Origin: Flagellimonas spongiicola
Lineage (GTDB): Bacteria; Bacteroidota; Bacteroidia; Flavobacteriales; Flavobacteriaceae
Reading direction: 5' to 3'
NCBI RefSeq assembly: GCF_023502425.1
Contig: NZ_JAMFMA010000001.1
Location: 1,240,001-1,304,000, forward strand
Length of the DNA: 64,000 nt
The position numbers and the translations under genes are program-made. The notes beneath the pieces are model-generated. The model was not told where the DNA came from. It was given only the letters and a program-made list of their open reading frames with translations, and ran no database searches. This document shows, piece by piece, positions 19,024 through 28,708 of the stretch. The first letter of the stretch is position 1. Each line of letters starts with the position of its first letter.

Positions 19024-20283
19024 TTATTCGCCCATAGCTGCTGCTACAGCCGCTGACAATCTTTTATAGGTACCGTTTTGCAATCGCTCGCGGATTCCTG
19101 AGAATGCCTCCAAGGTTTCCTGTATATCATCCAAGGTATGTGTAGCAGTGGGTATCAATCGTAATAATATCAATCCTTTCGGAATAACAGGATAAACTAC
19201 GATAGAACAGAAAATCCCATAGTTTTCTCGAAGGTCTTTTACCAAGGCCATCGCTTCAGGAATACTTCCATTTAAATAAACAGGCGTAACACAACTGGAA
19301 GTTGTTCCAATATCGAACCCTCTTTCTCGAAGGCCGTTTTGTAATGCATTTACATTTTCCCAAAGCTTCGCCTTAAGTTCTGGGCGCGTACGAAGCATAT
19401 CCAATCGCTTCAAGGCACCTTTAACGTAAACCATTGGTAAGGATTTGGCAAACATTTGCGACCTTAGATTGTATTTTAGGTATTCAATAATTTCCTTGTC
19501 GGCAGCAACAAATGCACCAATACTGGCCATAGATTTTGCAAATGTGGCCAAGTACACATCAATTTCATCCTGTACACCCTGCTCCTCACCAGCTCCTGCA
19601 CCTGTCTTTCCAAGCGTACCAAAACCATGGGCATCATCAACCAACAATCGAAACTTGAATTTTTTCTTTAGTTCAACAATTTCCTTCAAGATTCCTTGCT
19701 CACCCCGCATTCCAAAAACACCTTCGGAAATCACCAAAATACCACCTCCAGTTTCAGTAGCTAGTTTTGTTGCCCTTTCCAAGTTCTTTTCAAGGCTTTC
19801 CGGATCGTTATGTTTGAAGGTAAATCGCTTTCCTACATGCAAACGCACACCATCAATGATACAGGCATGACAATCCACATCGTAAACAATAATATCATCC
19901 TTAGCTACCAAGGCGTCTATTACCGACATGAAACCTTGATAACCAAAATTCAATAGATAGGAAGATTCTTTATGCACAAAAGCGGCCAATTCTTGCTCTA
20001 ATTGCTCGTGGTAATCCGTATGGCCACTCATCATACGAGCTCCCATAGGGTACGCCGAACCGTGCTCAAGGGCAGCATCGCCGTCTACTTTTTTAATTTC
20101 TGGTAGGTTTGCCAATCCCAAATAATCATTGATACTCCATGTAATGACATCCTTTCCTTGGAATTTCATTCGGTTAGAGATAGGTCCTTCCAATTTAGGG
20201 AATACAAAATACCCTTCAGCCTGCGACGCCCATTTTCCCAAAGGCCCTTTATTCTCAATGATTCTATCAAATAAATCTCTCAT
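19024..20283 (-). CDS. Alpha-oxoamine synthase family PLP enzyme; likely cysteate acyltransferase of sulfonolipid synthesis
   Basis: The 419-residue protein belongs to the alpha-oxoamine synthases (serine palmitoyltransferase, KBL, BioF). Visible signatures are LLVDDAHGFGTLG (Asp217, His219), the Schiff-base lysine Lys250 in TFAKSMASIGAF, and DVDCHACIIDG. It begins GPLGKWASQAEGYFVFP, like the flavobacterial enzyme shown to be needed for capnine synthesis in Flavobacterium johnsoniae, where the enzyme condenses cysteate with a fatty-acyl thioester. The adjacent cysteine-synthase-like gene fits a cysteate supplier. BioF, KBL or true serine palmitoyltransferase remain alternatives. It has its own promoter. 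Confidence 0.72.
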   Translation of the reverse strand: MRDLFDRIIENKGPLGKWASQAEGYFVFPKLEGPISNRMKFQGKDVITWSINDYLGLANLPEIKKVDGDAALEHGSAYPMGARMMSGHTDYHEQLEQELAAFVHKESSYLLNFGYQGFMSVIDALVAKDDIIVYDVDCHACIIDGVRLHVGKRFTFKHNDPESLEKNLERATKLATETGGGILVISEGVFGMRGEQGILKEIVELKKKFKFRLLVDDAHGFGTLGKTGAGAGEEQGVQDEIDVYLATFAKSMASIGAFVAADKEIIEYLKYNLRSQMFAKSLPMVYVKGALKRLDMLRTRPELKAKLWENVNALQNGLRERGFDIGTTSSCVTPVYLNGSIPEAMALVKDLRENYGIFCSIVVYPVIPKGLILLRLIPTATHTLDDIQETLEAFSGIRERLQNGTYKRLSAAVAAAMGE

Positions 20284-20306
20284 CTACCTTAAAATTAATT
20301 CAACTG

Positions 20307-20339
20307 CAAAAATATATATTTTTAGCAAGCCCGCACAAT
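20307..20339 (-). promoter_or_regulatory. Bacteroidota-type promoter of the alpha-oxoamine synthase gene
   Basis: Read on the minus strand, ATTG (20339-20336) and TATTTTTG (20314-20307) are separated by 21 bases. This fits the -33 TTG / -7 TAnnTTTG pattern of the Bacteroidota housekeeping sigma factor. It lies 24 bases upstream of the start and downstream of a terminator, so the gene is likely transcribed on its own. Confidence 0.55.
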
Positions 20340-20351
20340 GAAATGCGGACA

Positions 20352-20382
20352 TAAAAAAACAGCAACATTGGAATGTTGCTGT
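20352..20382 (-). terminator. Intrinsic terminator of the cysteine-synthase-like gene
   Basis: On the minus strand an 11-bp stem (ACAGCAACATT / AATGTTGCTGT) is followed by a run of T (complement of 20353-20359). It starts 25 bases past the stop of the gene at 20407-21447. Confidence 0.85.
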
Positions 20383-20406
20383 CTTTGATCTATGACAACA
20401 TCTGTT

Positions 20407-21447
20407 TTACTTGATGTACTCTACTTTTTCAGGGGTTTCAGCATTCTGTATATCGAAAAAACCTTGGTTTTCCATCCAGTCATTACTGTAAACCTTGCTC
20501 ATATATCGTGAACCATGATCCGGGAATATTACTACCACATTACTGTCCTTAGTAAATTCACCTTCCATGTTCAATTGATGTAGGGCCTGCATTGCAGCTC
20601 CACTTGTATAACCAACGAACATACCTTCTGTATGCGCTATTTTACGCGCCATATGGGCACTTTCACCATCGGTTACCTTAATGTACCTGTCAATACTATT
20701 AAAGTCTGTTGCAGCAGGTATCAGGTTCTTGCCCAAACCTTCTATTCGATATGGATATACCTCATTATGGTCAAATTCACCCGTTTCATGGTATTTTTTC
20801 AAAACAGAACCATAGGCATCCACACCAAGTACCCTAACTTCTGGGTTTTGCTCTTTTAAATATCTTGCAATACCAGAAATGGTGCCACCTGTTCCACTAC
20901 AAGCAACTAAGTGCGTTATTGCTCCATTAGTTTGATTCCAGATTTCAGGACCTGTTGTTTTATAATGGGCTTCAATATTCAACGCATTGAAATATTGATT
21001 GATGTATATAGAATTTTCAGTTTCGCTGTGTAAACGTTTGGCTACCTCATAATAAGATCTGGGATCATCAGCACTAACATGAGCTGGGCATACATAGACC
21101 TTAGCTCCCATTGATCGTAACATATCAATCTTATCTGGTGAGGACTTAGAGCTAACAGCCAAAATACATTTGTATCCTTTAACAATGCTAACCATTGCCA
21201 AGCTAAAACCCGTGTTCCCTGAAGTAGTCTCAATGATGGTACTTCCAGGTTTCAGGATGCCTTTACGTTCAGCTTCCTCAATAATATAGGCCGCAATCCT
21301 GTCTTTTGAGGAATGCCCTGGGTTGAAAGCTTCAACTTTGGCATAAAAATTACCCGTAAGTGAATCAGTGATTTTGTTAAGTCGAACAAGAGGGGTATTT
21401 CCAATTAATTCAAGAATATTGCTATGCGCACTTATCTGTTTTTTCAT
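20407..21447 (-). CDS. Cysteine synthase / cystathionine beta-synthase-like PLP enzyme, candidate cysteate synthase
   Basis: The 346-residue fold-type II PLP enzyme has the lysine Lys48 in [10 protein letters not shown], the substrate loop TTSGNTG (74-80) and the phosphate-binding GTGGT (185-189). The C-terminus [17 protein letters not shown] is closer to cystathionine beta-synthases than to CysK. The canonical NPxxSVKDR is here NPGHSSKDR. No CBS-pair regulatory domains are present, unlike full-length CBS. Beside the alpha-oxoamine synthase it is a candidate for cysteate synthesis (O-phosphoserine plus sulfite), the first sulfonolipid step, but plain cysteine or cystathionine synthesis is possible. 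A terminator separates the two genes. Confidence 0.7.
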   Translation of the reverse strand: MKKQISAHSNILELIGNTPLVRLNKITDSLTGNFYAKVEAFNPGHSSKDRIAAYIIEEAERKGILKPGSTIIETTSGNTGFSLAMVSIVKGYKCILAVSSKSSPDKIDMLRSMGAKVYVCPAHVSADDPRSYYEVAKRLHSETENSIYINQYFNALNIEAHYKTTGPEIWNQTNGAITHLVACSGTGGTISGIARYLKEQNPEVRVLGVDAYGSVLKKYHETGEFDHNEVYPYRIEGLGKNLIPAATDFNSIDRYIKVTDGESAHMARKIAHTEGMFVGYTSGAAMQALHQLNMEGEFTKDSNVVVIFPDHGSRYMSKVYSNDWMENQGFFDIQNAETPEKVEYIK

Positions 21448-21519
21448 AACTGGGTTTAGGTAAGGGGATTTGATGTACTTGTCAACAAGAAATCCGCGAC
21501 AAAAATAACATTTTTTATT

Positions 21520-23655
21520 TTAAGGTATCTTTCCTTCCAAATCTAGGATAAAGGCATACTCTTTTGCGGTTTCCTTCAAAGCTTCAAACCTTCCGGAAGC
21601 CCCACCGTGACCTGCATCCATATTTGTGTCCAGGAAAAGTAGGTTCTCATCCGTTTTTAACTCCCGTAGTTTCGCTACCCATTTTGCTGGTTCCCAATAT
21701 TGGACTTGTGAATCATGCAACCCTGTTGAAACATATAGATTAGGATAGGCGGCCGGAGCTACGTTGTCGTATGGCGAGTAGGATTTCATATAATCGTAAT
21801 ACTCTTTTTCATTTGGGTTTCCCCATTCGTCATACTCTCCTGTGGTCAATGGGATGGAATCGTCCAACATAGTGGTTACGACATCTACAAAAGGTACAGC
21901 GGCTATTACACCCTTGTACAATTCAGGATTAAGATTAACTATCGCGCCCATTAATAGTCCGCCTGCTGAACCGCCGCTTGCATACAAGTGTTGTGGGCTC
22001 GTGTAGGATTCTTCAATCAAAAATTTAGAGCAGTCCACAAAATCCGTGAAGGTGTTTTTTTTGTGTAATAGTTTTCCATCTTCATACCATTTTCTTCCCA
22101 AATACTCCCCTCCCCTAACATGTGCTATGGCATAAATAAAACCACGATCCAATAAACTCAATCGTATGGAGGAAAAATAGGGATCAATAGTGCTTCCATA
22201 AGAACCATAAGCATACTGTAGTACAGGACTACTCCCGTCAAAATCCACATCCTTATGATAAACCATTGAGATAGGAATTTTGGCGCCATCACGTGCTGTG
22301 GCCCAAACTCGCTTAGTTCTGTAATTATCCTTATGGAATTTACCTCCTAATACCTCTAGTTCTTTAAGTATTACTTCCTGCTGCGTCTCCATATCGTATT
22401 CGATAATGGCATAGGGCGCACCCATTTCATTGTAATAGTATCTGAATTTATCAGTATCAAAGTCCACGTTGATTGAAGGTCCGGCAACATAGGTTTCACT
22501 TTCAAAGGGTAAATAATAGGACTCGCCTGACCATTTAGAGATTTTTAAGCGATTCAAACCATTTTCACGTTCTGAAAGCACATAATAATCCTTGAAGATC
22601 TCAATGTCCTCCAGAAGTACATCTTCCCTATGTGGAATAAATTCTTGCCAATTTTCCGCCTGTGTCCGCACATCGTAGGTTTGCATCAACTTAAAATTGG
22701 TGGCATTGTCCTTGTTTGTAAGGATATAAAACCTGCCGTTGTAATGCGAAATGGAGTATTCCATACCTCTTTCCCGTGGCGAGAACACCTTAAACTCACC
22801 TTCTGGATTGTTGGCATCCAAAATTTGATATTCTGATGTCAAGGTGCTGGACGACCCTATTACCAAGTATTTTTTGGATTTGGTTTTATAAACAAAGGTG
22901 TTGAATGTAGAGTCCTTTTCATGAAAAACAAGAACATCTTCCTCTGCCTGTGTGCCCAGCCGATGTCTATAAATTTTATCTGCCCTTAATGTAACCGGGT
23001 CCTTTTTGGTGTAGAAAAGATGTTTTCCATCGTTGGCCCATACTGAACTACCGGTAGTATTTTCAATTTTATCGGAATAAATCTCTCCAGAACCAAGGTT
23101 CTTTATTTGAATGGTGTACTGTCTGCGTGAAACGGTATCTGTAGCAAAGGAAGCCAATTTATTATCCGGACTGACAGAGATACCTCTAAGATTGAAAAAC
23201 TCATGCTCTTTGGCCATTTGATTGCAATCAAACATCAGTTCTTCTTCTGCCTCCAGTGATTCTTTTTTGCGTAAAAACAAGGGATATTCCTCACCTTTCT
23301 GATACTTGGTTATATACCAATATCCATTGTATTTATAGGGAACGGAATTATCATCTTCTTTAATCCTCGACTTCATTTCATTGAAAAGCTCCTCCTGAAA
23401 ACCTTTGGTGTGCTTGGTCATTTCCTGATAATATGCATTTTCGGCATTCAGGTAGTCCAGCACTTCTTGGTCCTCCCTATTGTTCATCCAATAGTAATCG
23501 TCTATTCTGACGTCCCCGTGCTTTTCAAGTTGTTTTGGCTGTTTTTTGGCTACCGGTGGTGCAATATCCATAGGTCTCTTGATTTCTTTTTTACAAGCGG
23601 CTGCAAAAATAAGACATATCCAAAGACAAAATAAGGGTAAAGCTGACGGTTTCAT
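21520..23655 (-). CDS. S9 family peptidase (prolyl oligopeptidase / oligopeptidase B-like), lipoprotein
   Basis: The 711-residue protein has a lipoprotein signal (IFAAAC, lipidated Cys21), so it should be membrane-anchored in the periplasm. The N-terminal beta-propeller (about 90-430) precedes an alpha/beta-hydrolase domain with the catalytic Ser563 in GGSAGG, an Asp region GLHDSQVQYWEP and a His near AGHGGASGRFE. The arrangement matches oligopeptidase B (PtrB), which cleaves peptides after basic residues; length is typical (about 690-710). Cleavage preference is not certain. The divergent YbaB gene starts 57 bases away. Confidence 0.9.
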   Translation of the reverse strand: MKPSALPLFCLWICLIFAAACKKEIKRPMDIAPPVAKKQPKQLEKHGDVRIDDYYWMNNREDQEVLDYLNAENAYYQEMTKHTKGFQEELFNEMKSRIKEDDNSVPYKYNGYWYITKYQKGEEYPLFLRKKESLEAEEELMFDCNQMAKEHEFFNLRGISVSPDNKLASFATDTVSRRQYTIQIKNLGSGEIYSDKIENTTGSSVWANDGKHLFYTKKDPVTLRADKIYRHRLGTQAEEDVLVFHEKDSTFNTFVYKTKSKKYLVIGSSSTLTSEYQILDANNPEGEFKVFSPRERGMEYSISHYNGRFYILTNKDNATNFKLMQTYDVRTQAENWQEFIPHREDVLLEDIEIFKDYYVLSERENGLNRLKISKWSGESYYLPFESETYVAGPSINVDFDTDKFRYYYNEMGAPYAIIEYDMETQQEVILKELEVLGGKFHKDNYRTKRVWATARDGAKIPISMVYHKDVDFDGSSPVLQYAYGSYGSTIDPYFSSIRLSLLDRGFIYAIAHVRGGEYLGRKWYEDGKLLHKKNTFTDFVDCSKFLIEESYTSPQHLYASGGSAGGLLMGAIVNLNPELYKGVIAAVPFVDVVTTMLDDSIPLTTGEYDEWGNPNEKEYYDYMKSYSPYDNVAPAAYPNLYVSTGLHDSQVQYWEPAKWVAKLRELKTDENLLFLDTNMDAGHGGASGRFEALKETAKEYAFILDLEGKIP

Positions 23656-23712
23656 TCTTTAAAAAGTTTCACCAAATTATTAATTTTAACGCTTTAAAAG
23701 CAGTACAAGTAT

Positions 23713-24039
23713 ATGTTTGGAGATATAATGGGCATGATGGGCAAGCTCAAAGAGACCCAAGAAAAGGTAAAACAGACCAAGGAAAGGCTAAATAGTGTAT
23801 TGATAGATGAGCAATCTTCCGATGGTAAACTGAAAATTACTATCACGGCCAATCGGGAAATTAAATCCATTGAAATGGATGAAACACTTCTTCAGGACAA
23901 GGAACAATTAGAGGATTATCTTGTACTTACACTGAACAAAGCCATTGAAAAAGCTACAAATGTCAATGAAACCGAGTTGGCGGCGGTGGCAAAAGATGGA
24001 ATGCCCAACATACCTGGCATGGATTCCTTTTTTAAGTAA
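23713..24039 (+). CDS. YbaB/EbfC family nucleoid-associated protein
   Basis: This 108-residue protein has the YbaB/EbfC layout: an N-terminal helix with [24 protein letters not shown], a beta-sheet ([19 protein letters not shown]), and a C-terminal helix. Family members dimerise and bind DNA. The stop TAA directly abuts the stop of the convergent threonine aldolase gene (24039/24040). Confidence 0.9.
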   Translation: MFGDIMGMMGKLKETQEKVKQTKERLNSVLIDEQSSDGKLKITITANREIKSIEMDETLLQDKEQLEDYLVLTLNKAIEKATNVNETELAAVAKDGMPNIPGMDSFFK

Positions 24040-25068
24040 TCAATCACCTATACGCTTGATAACTTCAAGGAAATGCCCATGCATTTCCTCTGTATAGTCC
24101 AGATGGGTAACTATGCGTAGTTTTCCTTGACCCATACCAATTATGGATATTTTGTTTTCCGTCAATTTTTGAAGAAACACCTCAGAACTCATTTTGGCTT
24201 CATCTAGTTCAAAAATGATGATATTGGTTTCTATGGGTTCCACTTTTGCGACAAAATCAAGTGTTTCCAATACTTTGCCGATTTCGGCTGCTTTTCTGTG
24301 GTCTTCTGCTAAACGTTCCACATGATGATCCAATGCATAAGAGGCTGCAGCGGCCAAAAATCCAGACTGTCGCATTCCGCCACCTAGAATTTTTCGAATT
24401 CTCAGAGCACTATCCATAAGTGCAGAGCTACCTACTAAAACAGAACCTACCGGACAGCCAAGTCCCTTACTGAAACAGACACTTATCGTATCAAAAAGGT
24501 TACCATATTTTTTTGGATCTTCTGCTTTGGTAACAAGCGCGTTCCAAAGGCGAGCACCATCCAAATGATACGCTAAGTCATTGCTTGCACAAACTTGCTG
24601 GATTTTTTCCAATTCCTTAAAGTCCCAACAAGCACCTCCACCTTTGTTGGTGGTGTTTTCAATACATACCAAAGAGGTTAATGGGCTATGGTAAAAATCC
24701 GGTGGATTAATTGAAGCGGCCACTTGTGCAGCTGTCATCATTCCTCTATTACCATCAACCAGTCTGCAGGAAACTCCACTATTGAAACTCGCCCCACCAC
24801 CTTCATAATTGAAAACATGGGCATATTTGTCACAGATCAATTGCTCTCCTGGCTGTGTATGTAGTTTTATTGCCGTTTGATTTGCCATGGAACCACTTGG
24901 AAAAAACAAAGCGGCTTCCATACCGAAGTATGATGCTACTTTTTCTTCTAGGGCATTCACGCTGGGGTCATTTTTAAACACGTCATCGCCTACTTCGGCA
25001 TGCATCATAACCTCCAACATTTCTGGCGTTGGTTTGGTGACCGTATCACTGATCAAATTGATTTCCAT
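24040..25068 (-). CDS. Low-specificity L-threonine aldolase family enzyme
   Basis: The 342-residue fold-type I PLP enzyme starts INLISDTVTKPTPEM, the usual N-terminus of threonine aldolases. The predicted Schiff-base lysine is Lys201 in CFSKGLGCPVGS, and HLDGARLWNA (His168) and GDDVFKNDPSVNALE are also family motifs. Function: threonine (and allo-threonine) cleavage to glycine and acetaldehyde in the cytoplasm. Length fits the family. It starts 12 bases after the stop of the zinc metalloprotease gene on the same strand, so the two may be co-transcribed. Confidence 0.9.
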   Translation of the reverse strand: MEINLISDTVTKPTPEMLEVMMHAEVGDDVFKNDPSVNALEEKVASYFGMEAALFFPSGSMANQTAIKLHTQPGEQLICDKYAHVFNYEGGGASFNSGVSCRLVDGNRGMMTAAQVAASINPPDFYHSPLTSLVCIENTTNKGGGACWDFKELEKIQQVCASNDLAYHLDGARLWNALVTKAEDPKKYGNLFDTISVCFSKGLGCPVGSVLVGSSALMDSALRIRKILGGGMRQSGFLAAAASYALDHHVERLAEDHRKAAEIGKVLETLDFVAKVEPIETNIIIFELDEAKMSSEVFLQKLTENKISIIGMGQGKLRIVTHLDYTEEMHGHFLEVIKRIGD

Positions 25069-25080
25069 AAATTCCGGATT

Positions 25081-27483
25081 TTAGTGCATACAGTCCATAC
25101 CGATAGGAGATCCATCTGGTATTTTTGGTACGGGAATCACTTTAAACTTGTTTGGAGCATTCGTGAAAGCATCAATTCGTCTTACCAATTCCGCTGAAAC
25201 CGCATTTTTATCCGAACTTAACAAGTCGGAGCGCAAATTCCGCAACGCAGTATTGGCGATGGCATTTACCTGTGGATGCACATTTTTGTGGGCAGCTAGG
25301 TTCATCATATGATAAAGCACCCTAAAATTTATGGTTTGTTGCACTTCCTGTAGATAGGTATCCCGATGTGTTTCATCAAATGTGCCTTTAACAAGTGTTT
25401 CCAAAACTTCAGCCAATCCAAGTTGATCGGTATCCAAACTTTTTTGTTGGATCAATCTTGAAGCACGTTCCGGATGCAATACTAGTCCTAAAGTCATGTC
25501 GGCCGCAGTTTCTGACGCGGACAGGGCATCAAAACTTACTCCAGTTCTTCCTTTAAAGGATTCCCGAGTCTTTCCGTAGCCAATGGCTCTAGGTGGGAAC
25601 AGTGCCAGTTTTTCTTGGGGTATTGCAATTTCGCTGGCATTTAATGTTCGTAATATTGTTTTCAAAGCGTTTTCTTGGCTAGCAACACTTATTGGGTAAA
25701 CTGTTCGCTGTCCATCTCCTTTAACTGAATAATTGTAATCCAATCCGCCTATCAATTTGGATACCGCTTCGGTCTGATATCTATGGAAAAAATACAAAGG
25801 AGCGAAGACGTCTTCCAAAACAGAATTTGGTTCACCTGTACGTATGTTGTCTATTGAAAAATTGGCTATGGCCGTATTACGAATTGCCATCACATCATTA
25901 AGTTCCTGAGACGCATTTCTGCCATTATCCCATAAATGTGCCAATGCATGGGCGCCTCCACGTGGCCTGGCATCTTGATCCGATATATACCTAAGTCCAT
26001 CGTCCTGCGCTTTCTTCAATATTGCATTAAGTCCCTCTTTCTCGTCGGTTCCATTTGGAAAATGGGAATACGAATAAGCAACCGTTACCTTGTCCCAATC
26101 CCCTATTCCAGTGGCATAAGCATTTGAAAAATCAATAACTCCATCGTTTAATTTAAACTGAGGATGGGGATAATCCATCACTGATGCACGATTGTTGGTA
26201 CTGGCAGCGAAATTATGCGCAAAACCCAAGGTGTGTCCTATTTCATGAGCCGAAAGTTGTCGAATTCTAGCCAAAGCCATTTCCAACATGGGCTCGTAAT
26301 TATCATCTCGCTCTGCAAAAGGTTTGTTCATTAAAGCTTGCGCTATCAAAAAGTCTTGCCTGATTCTAAGACTGCCTAAACTTACATGCCCCTTAATAAT
26401 CTCTCCTGTGCGAGGATCGGTCACACTGCTACCGTAGCTCCAACCTCTAGTGGAACGATGCACCCATTGAATCACATTGTATCGCACATCTAACGGATCA
26501 GCATCATCAGGCAATATTTTCAATTGAAAGGCATCCTTATACCCTATTGCTTCAAAAGCCTGGTTCCACCATCTACCACCTACCAGAAGCGCTGAGCGTA
26601 CAGGTTCCGGAGTTCCGTTATCTAGATAATACACAATAGGTTCAACTGCTTCGCTAACAGCTGCGTTAGGATTCTTCTTTTCCAATCTATGACGCGTAAC
26701 ATAACGTTTAAGAATGGATTCCTGAACCGGGGTTGCATAATCATAATAGGAAAAAGGATAGGATCCACTTCGAGGGTCATACACTCTTTTTTCATAATCG
26801 TCATCAGGAAGCTCAATCAATGAATGATGTTGTGCTACTGTAACCAATCCAGGGTTTGGAGTAACAGAACGAATATAATCACCCTCAGGATTTCCTTTAA
26901 ATGTCAAGGTAATATCAAACTCCACATTTTTTGGAAACGCCTTTGTCCTTTCAAAAGCCAATGCACTTTTGGACTTATCTAAAGCATAAGACCCTTGCTT
27001 TGTTCTTTTCAGGCGTGTACTAACGCCATGTGCATCACGCATCAAAAAGTCCGTCAAATCAATTAGGTAACTCCCTTTGGATTCCTCTTCTATCTTAAAT
27101 CCATGAAGCACGGACCTTGCAAATGCCTGTTCCACGGATTTACGCTCCAAATCATTATCCGTAAGCGCCCTAAATGTCATATTGGGCTGTATCAGGAGTA
27201 GTTTATTCCCAGCTTTTTCAAAAAAGACTACTTGTTCATTGCCCAATTGACCACGATCCAATCCAATATCATTGCTTCCTATTCCGCTGCTTAGGGAATA
27301 GACGTATAGAAACTCCTTGTTCAGTTCATCAACCTGCAGATATATCTTATCCGATGTGTCATCATAATAGAAATTGAAATATCCACTGAATTTTTGAAAA
27401 TCCTTCGTTTTATCAAAGTCCTGAGCTAAAACGAATGGACTACAAACGAGTGTTGTTAGGAGGGCTAAAAAGTAATTTTTCAT
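25081..27483 (-). CDS. Large secreted zinc metalloprotease (DUF5117/DUF4953 family)
   Basis: The 800-residue protein has a signal peptide (MKNYFLALLTTLVCSPFVLAQ), an N-terminal DUF5117-like region (residues about 85-300) and a metzincin-type zinc motif HEIGHTLGFAHN near residue 410, followed by a Met-turn candidate SVMDYPHP. The C-terminal half fits DUF4953. Such proteins are common exported metallohydrolases of Bacteroidota with no known substrate. No T9SS sorting domain is visible at the C-terminus (PKIPDGSPIGMDCMH), so it is probably periplasmic. It precedes the threonine aldolase gene by 12 bases. Confidence 0.88.
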   Translation of the reverse strand: MKNYFLALLTTLVCSPFVLAQDFDKTKDFQKFSGYFNFYYDDTSDKIYLQVDELNKEFLYVYSLSSGIGSNDIGLDRGQLGNEQVVFFEKAGNKLLLIQPNMTFRALTDNDLERKSVEQAFARSVLHGFKIEEESKGSYLIDLTDFLMRDAHGVSTRLKRTKQGSYALDKSKSALAFERTKAFPKNVEFDITLTFKGNPEGDYIRSVTPNPGLVTVAQHHSLIELPDDDYEKRVYDPRSGSYPFSYYDYATPVQESILKRYVTRHRLEKKNPNAAVSEAVEPIVYYLDNGTPEPVRSALLVGGRWWNQAFEAIGYKDAFQLKILPDDADPLDVRYNVIQWVHRSTRGWSYGSSVTDPRTGEIIKGHVSLGSLRIRQDFLIAQALMNKPFAERDDNYEPMLEMALARIRQLSAHEIGHTLGFAHNFAASTNNRASVMDYPHPQFKLNDGVIDFSNAYATGIGDWDKVTVAYSYSHFPNGTDEKEGLNAILKKAQDDGLRYISDQDARPRGGAHALAHLWDNGRNASQELNDVMAIRNTAIANFSIDNIRTGEPNSVLEDVFAPLYFFHRYQTEAVSKLIGGLDYNYSVKGDGQRTVYPISVASQENALKTILRTLNASEIAIPQEKLALFPPRAIGYGKTRESFKGRTGVSFDALSASETAADMTLGLVLHPERASRLIQQKSLDTDQLGLAEVLETLVKGTFDETHRDTYLQEVQQTINFRVLYHMMNLAAHKNVHPQVNAIANTALRNLRSDLLSSDKNAVSAELVRRIDAFTNAPNKFKVIPVPKIPDGSPIGMDCMH

Positions 27484-27521
27484 ATCTAAATATAGTTCTA
27501 GCTAAAATTATATAAATTTCG

Positions 27522-27551
27522 TTGCTTGACTGCACTGAAAGTTTAAATTTG
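27522..27551 (+). promoter_or_regulatory. Bacteroidota-type promoter of prfB
   Basis: TTG (27522-27524) and TAAATTTG (27544-27551) are separated by 19 bases, matching the Bacteroidota -33/-7 consensus. The prfB start at 27567 is 15 bases past the -7 box, implying a very short leader. Confidence 0.6.
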
Positions 27552-27566
27552 CCTGAAATATTTTCT

Positions 27567-28665
27567 ATGGTTACTACAGATCAGCATAAGGATCTTATTG
27601 AACGCCTTGGTGCGTTAAGGAGGTATCTTTGACATTGATGCCAAACTTATTGAAATAGAAAACGAGGAGGAGAAAACTGCAGCTCCCGGCTTCTGGGATA
27701 ACCCTCAGGAAGCACAAATACAGATGCAAGCCTTAAAATCGAAGAAAAAGTGGGTTGAAGATTACAACACTGCTGATTCTCTAGTTGGGGACTTGGAGGT
27801 TTTGATGGAGTTCCAGCAGGCCGGCGAAGTCGAAGAGGGAGAATTGGAATCCCATTTTGAAAAAACACTTGAGCTTATAGAAAACCTGGAGTTCAAAAAT
27901 ATGTTATCCGAGGAAGGAGATGAGCTGACCGCTGTATTGCAGATCACAGCTGGTGCAGGGGGTACAGAAAGCTGTGACTGGGCTTCTATGTTGATGCGGA
28001 TGTATTTGATGTGGTGTGAAAAAAACGGGTATAAAGTAAAAGAGCTGAATTATCAGGAAGGCGACGTAGCTGGTATTAAAACAGTTACCCTACAAATTGA
28101 CGGAGAATTTGCCTTTGGTTGGTTAAAAGGTGAAAATGGGGTACATCGCTTGGTTCGCATATCCCCTTTTGACAGTAATGCAAAAAGACACACTTCATTT
28201 GCCTCTGTTTATGTGTATCCTTTGGTTGATGATACGATAGAAATAGACGTAAATCCATCGGATATTGAAATCACTACGGCGCGATCTAGTGGAGCAGGCG
28301 GGCAAAATGTAAACAAGGTTGAGACCAAGGTTCAGCTGGTACATAAACCAACTGGCATCCAAATATCCTGCTCGGATTCAAGATCCCAGCACGACAACCG
28401 TGCCACGGCGATGAAAATGTTGAAATCCCAACTTTATGAAATTGAGCTTCGCAAAAAGCAGGAAGCACGTGCGGAGATAGAATCTTCAAAAATGAAAATT
28501 GAATGGGGTTCCCAAATTCGAAATTATGTGATGCATCCCTATAAATTGGTAAAGGATGTACGGACAAGTGAGGAAACAGGTAACGTTGATGCCGTAATGG
28601 ATGGTGAAATCAATCCGTTTTTAAAAGCCTTTCTAATGATGATGGGACAAAAGGAAGAGCATTAA
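27567..28665 (+). CDS. prfB: Peptide chain release factor 2, with programmed +1 frameshift
   Basis: Translation begins at ATG 27567 ([21 protein letters not shown]), meets an in-frame TGA at 27630-27632 after codon 21, and must shift +1 to read GAC as codon 22. The joined protein has 365 residues, the family length. It contains the RF2 recognition tripeptide Ser-Pro-Phe ([11 protein letters not shown]) and the catalytic GGQ ([13 protein letters not shown]). RF2 terminates at UGA and UAA, so low RF2 promotes its own frameshift. A plain open-frame search shows only the part after about 27631 and misses the first exon-like piece. arsC follows 43 bases downstream. Confidence 0.96.
27618..27633 (+). 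other. Programmed +1 frameshift site of prfB
   Basis: AGGAGG (27618-27623) lies three bases ahead of CTT TGA C (27627-27633). This is the classical RF2 autoregulatory signal: an internal Shine-Dalgarno-like element plus slippery CUU at a UGA stop. Confidence 0.95.
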
Positions 28666-28708
28666 AATAACCTAGTTTAGGTAACCCTTAAAAGCAATAA
28701 AAAAGAAG

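Noticed and set aside
21478-21489. Short palindrome CTTGTCAACAAG upstream of the cysteine-synthase-like gene
   Set aside because: A five-base stem with a two-base centre is expected by chance and has no U run; no operator can be claimed from one copy.
27724-28665. Release factor 2 starting at the internal ATG 27724
   Set aside because: The frame upstream encodes conserved RF2 residues and connects to a start through the programmed frameshift at 27630, so this ATG is internal.
28673-28685. Small hairpin ACCTAGTTTAGGT between prfB and arsC as a terminator
   Set aside because: Stem is only five pairs and no T run follows; the two genes are more likely co-transcribed.
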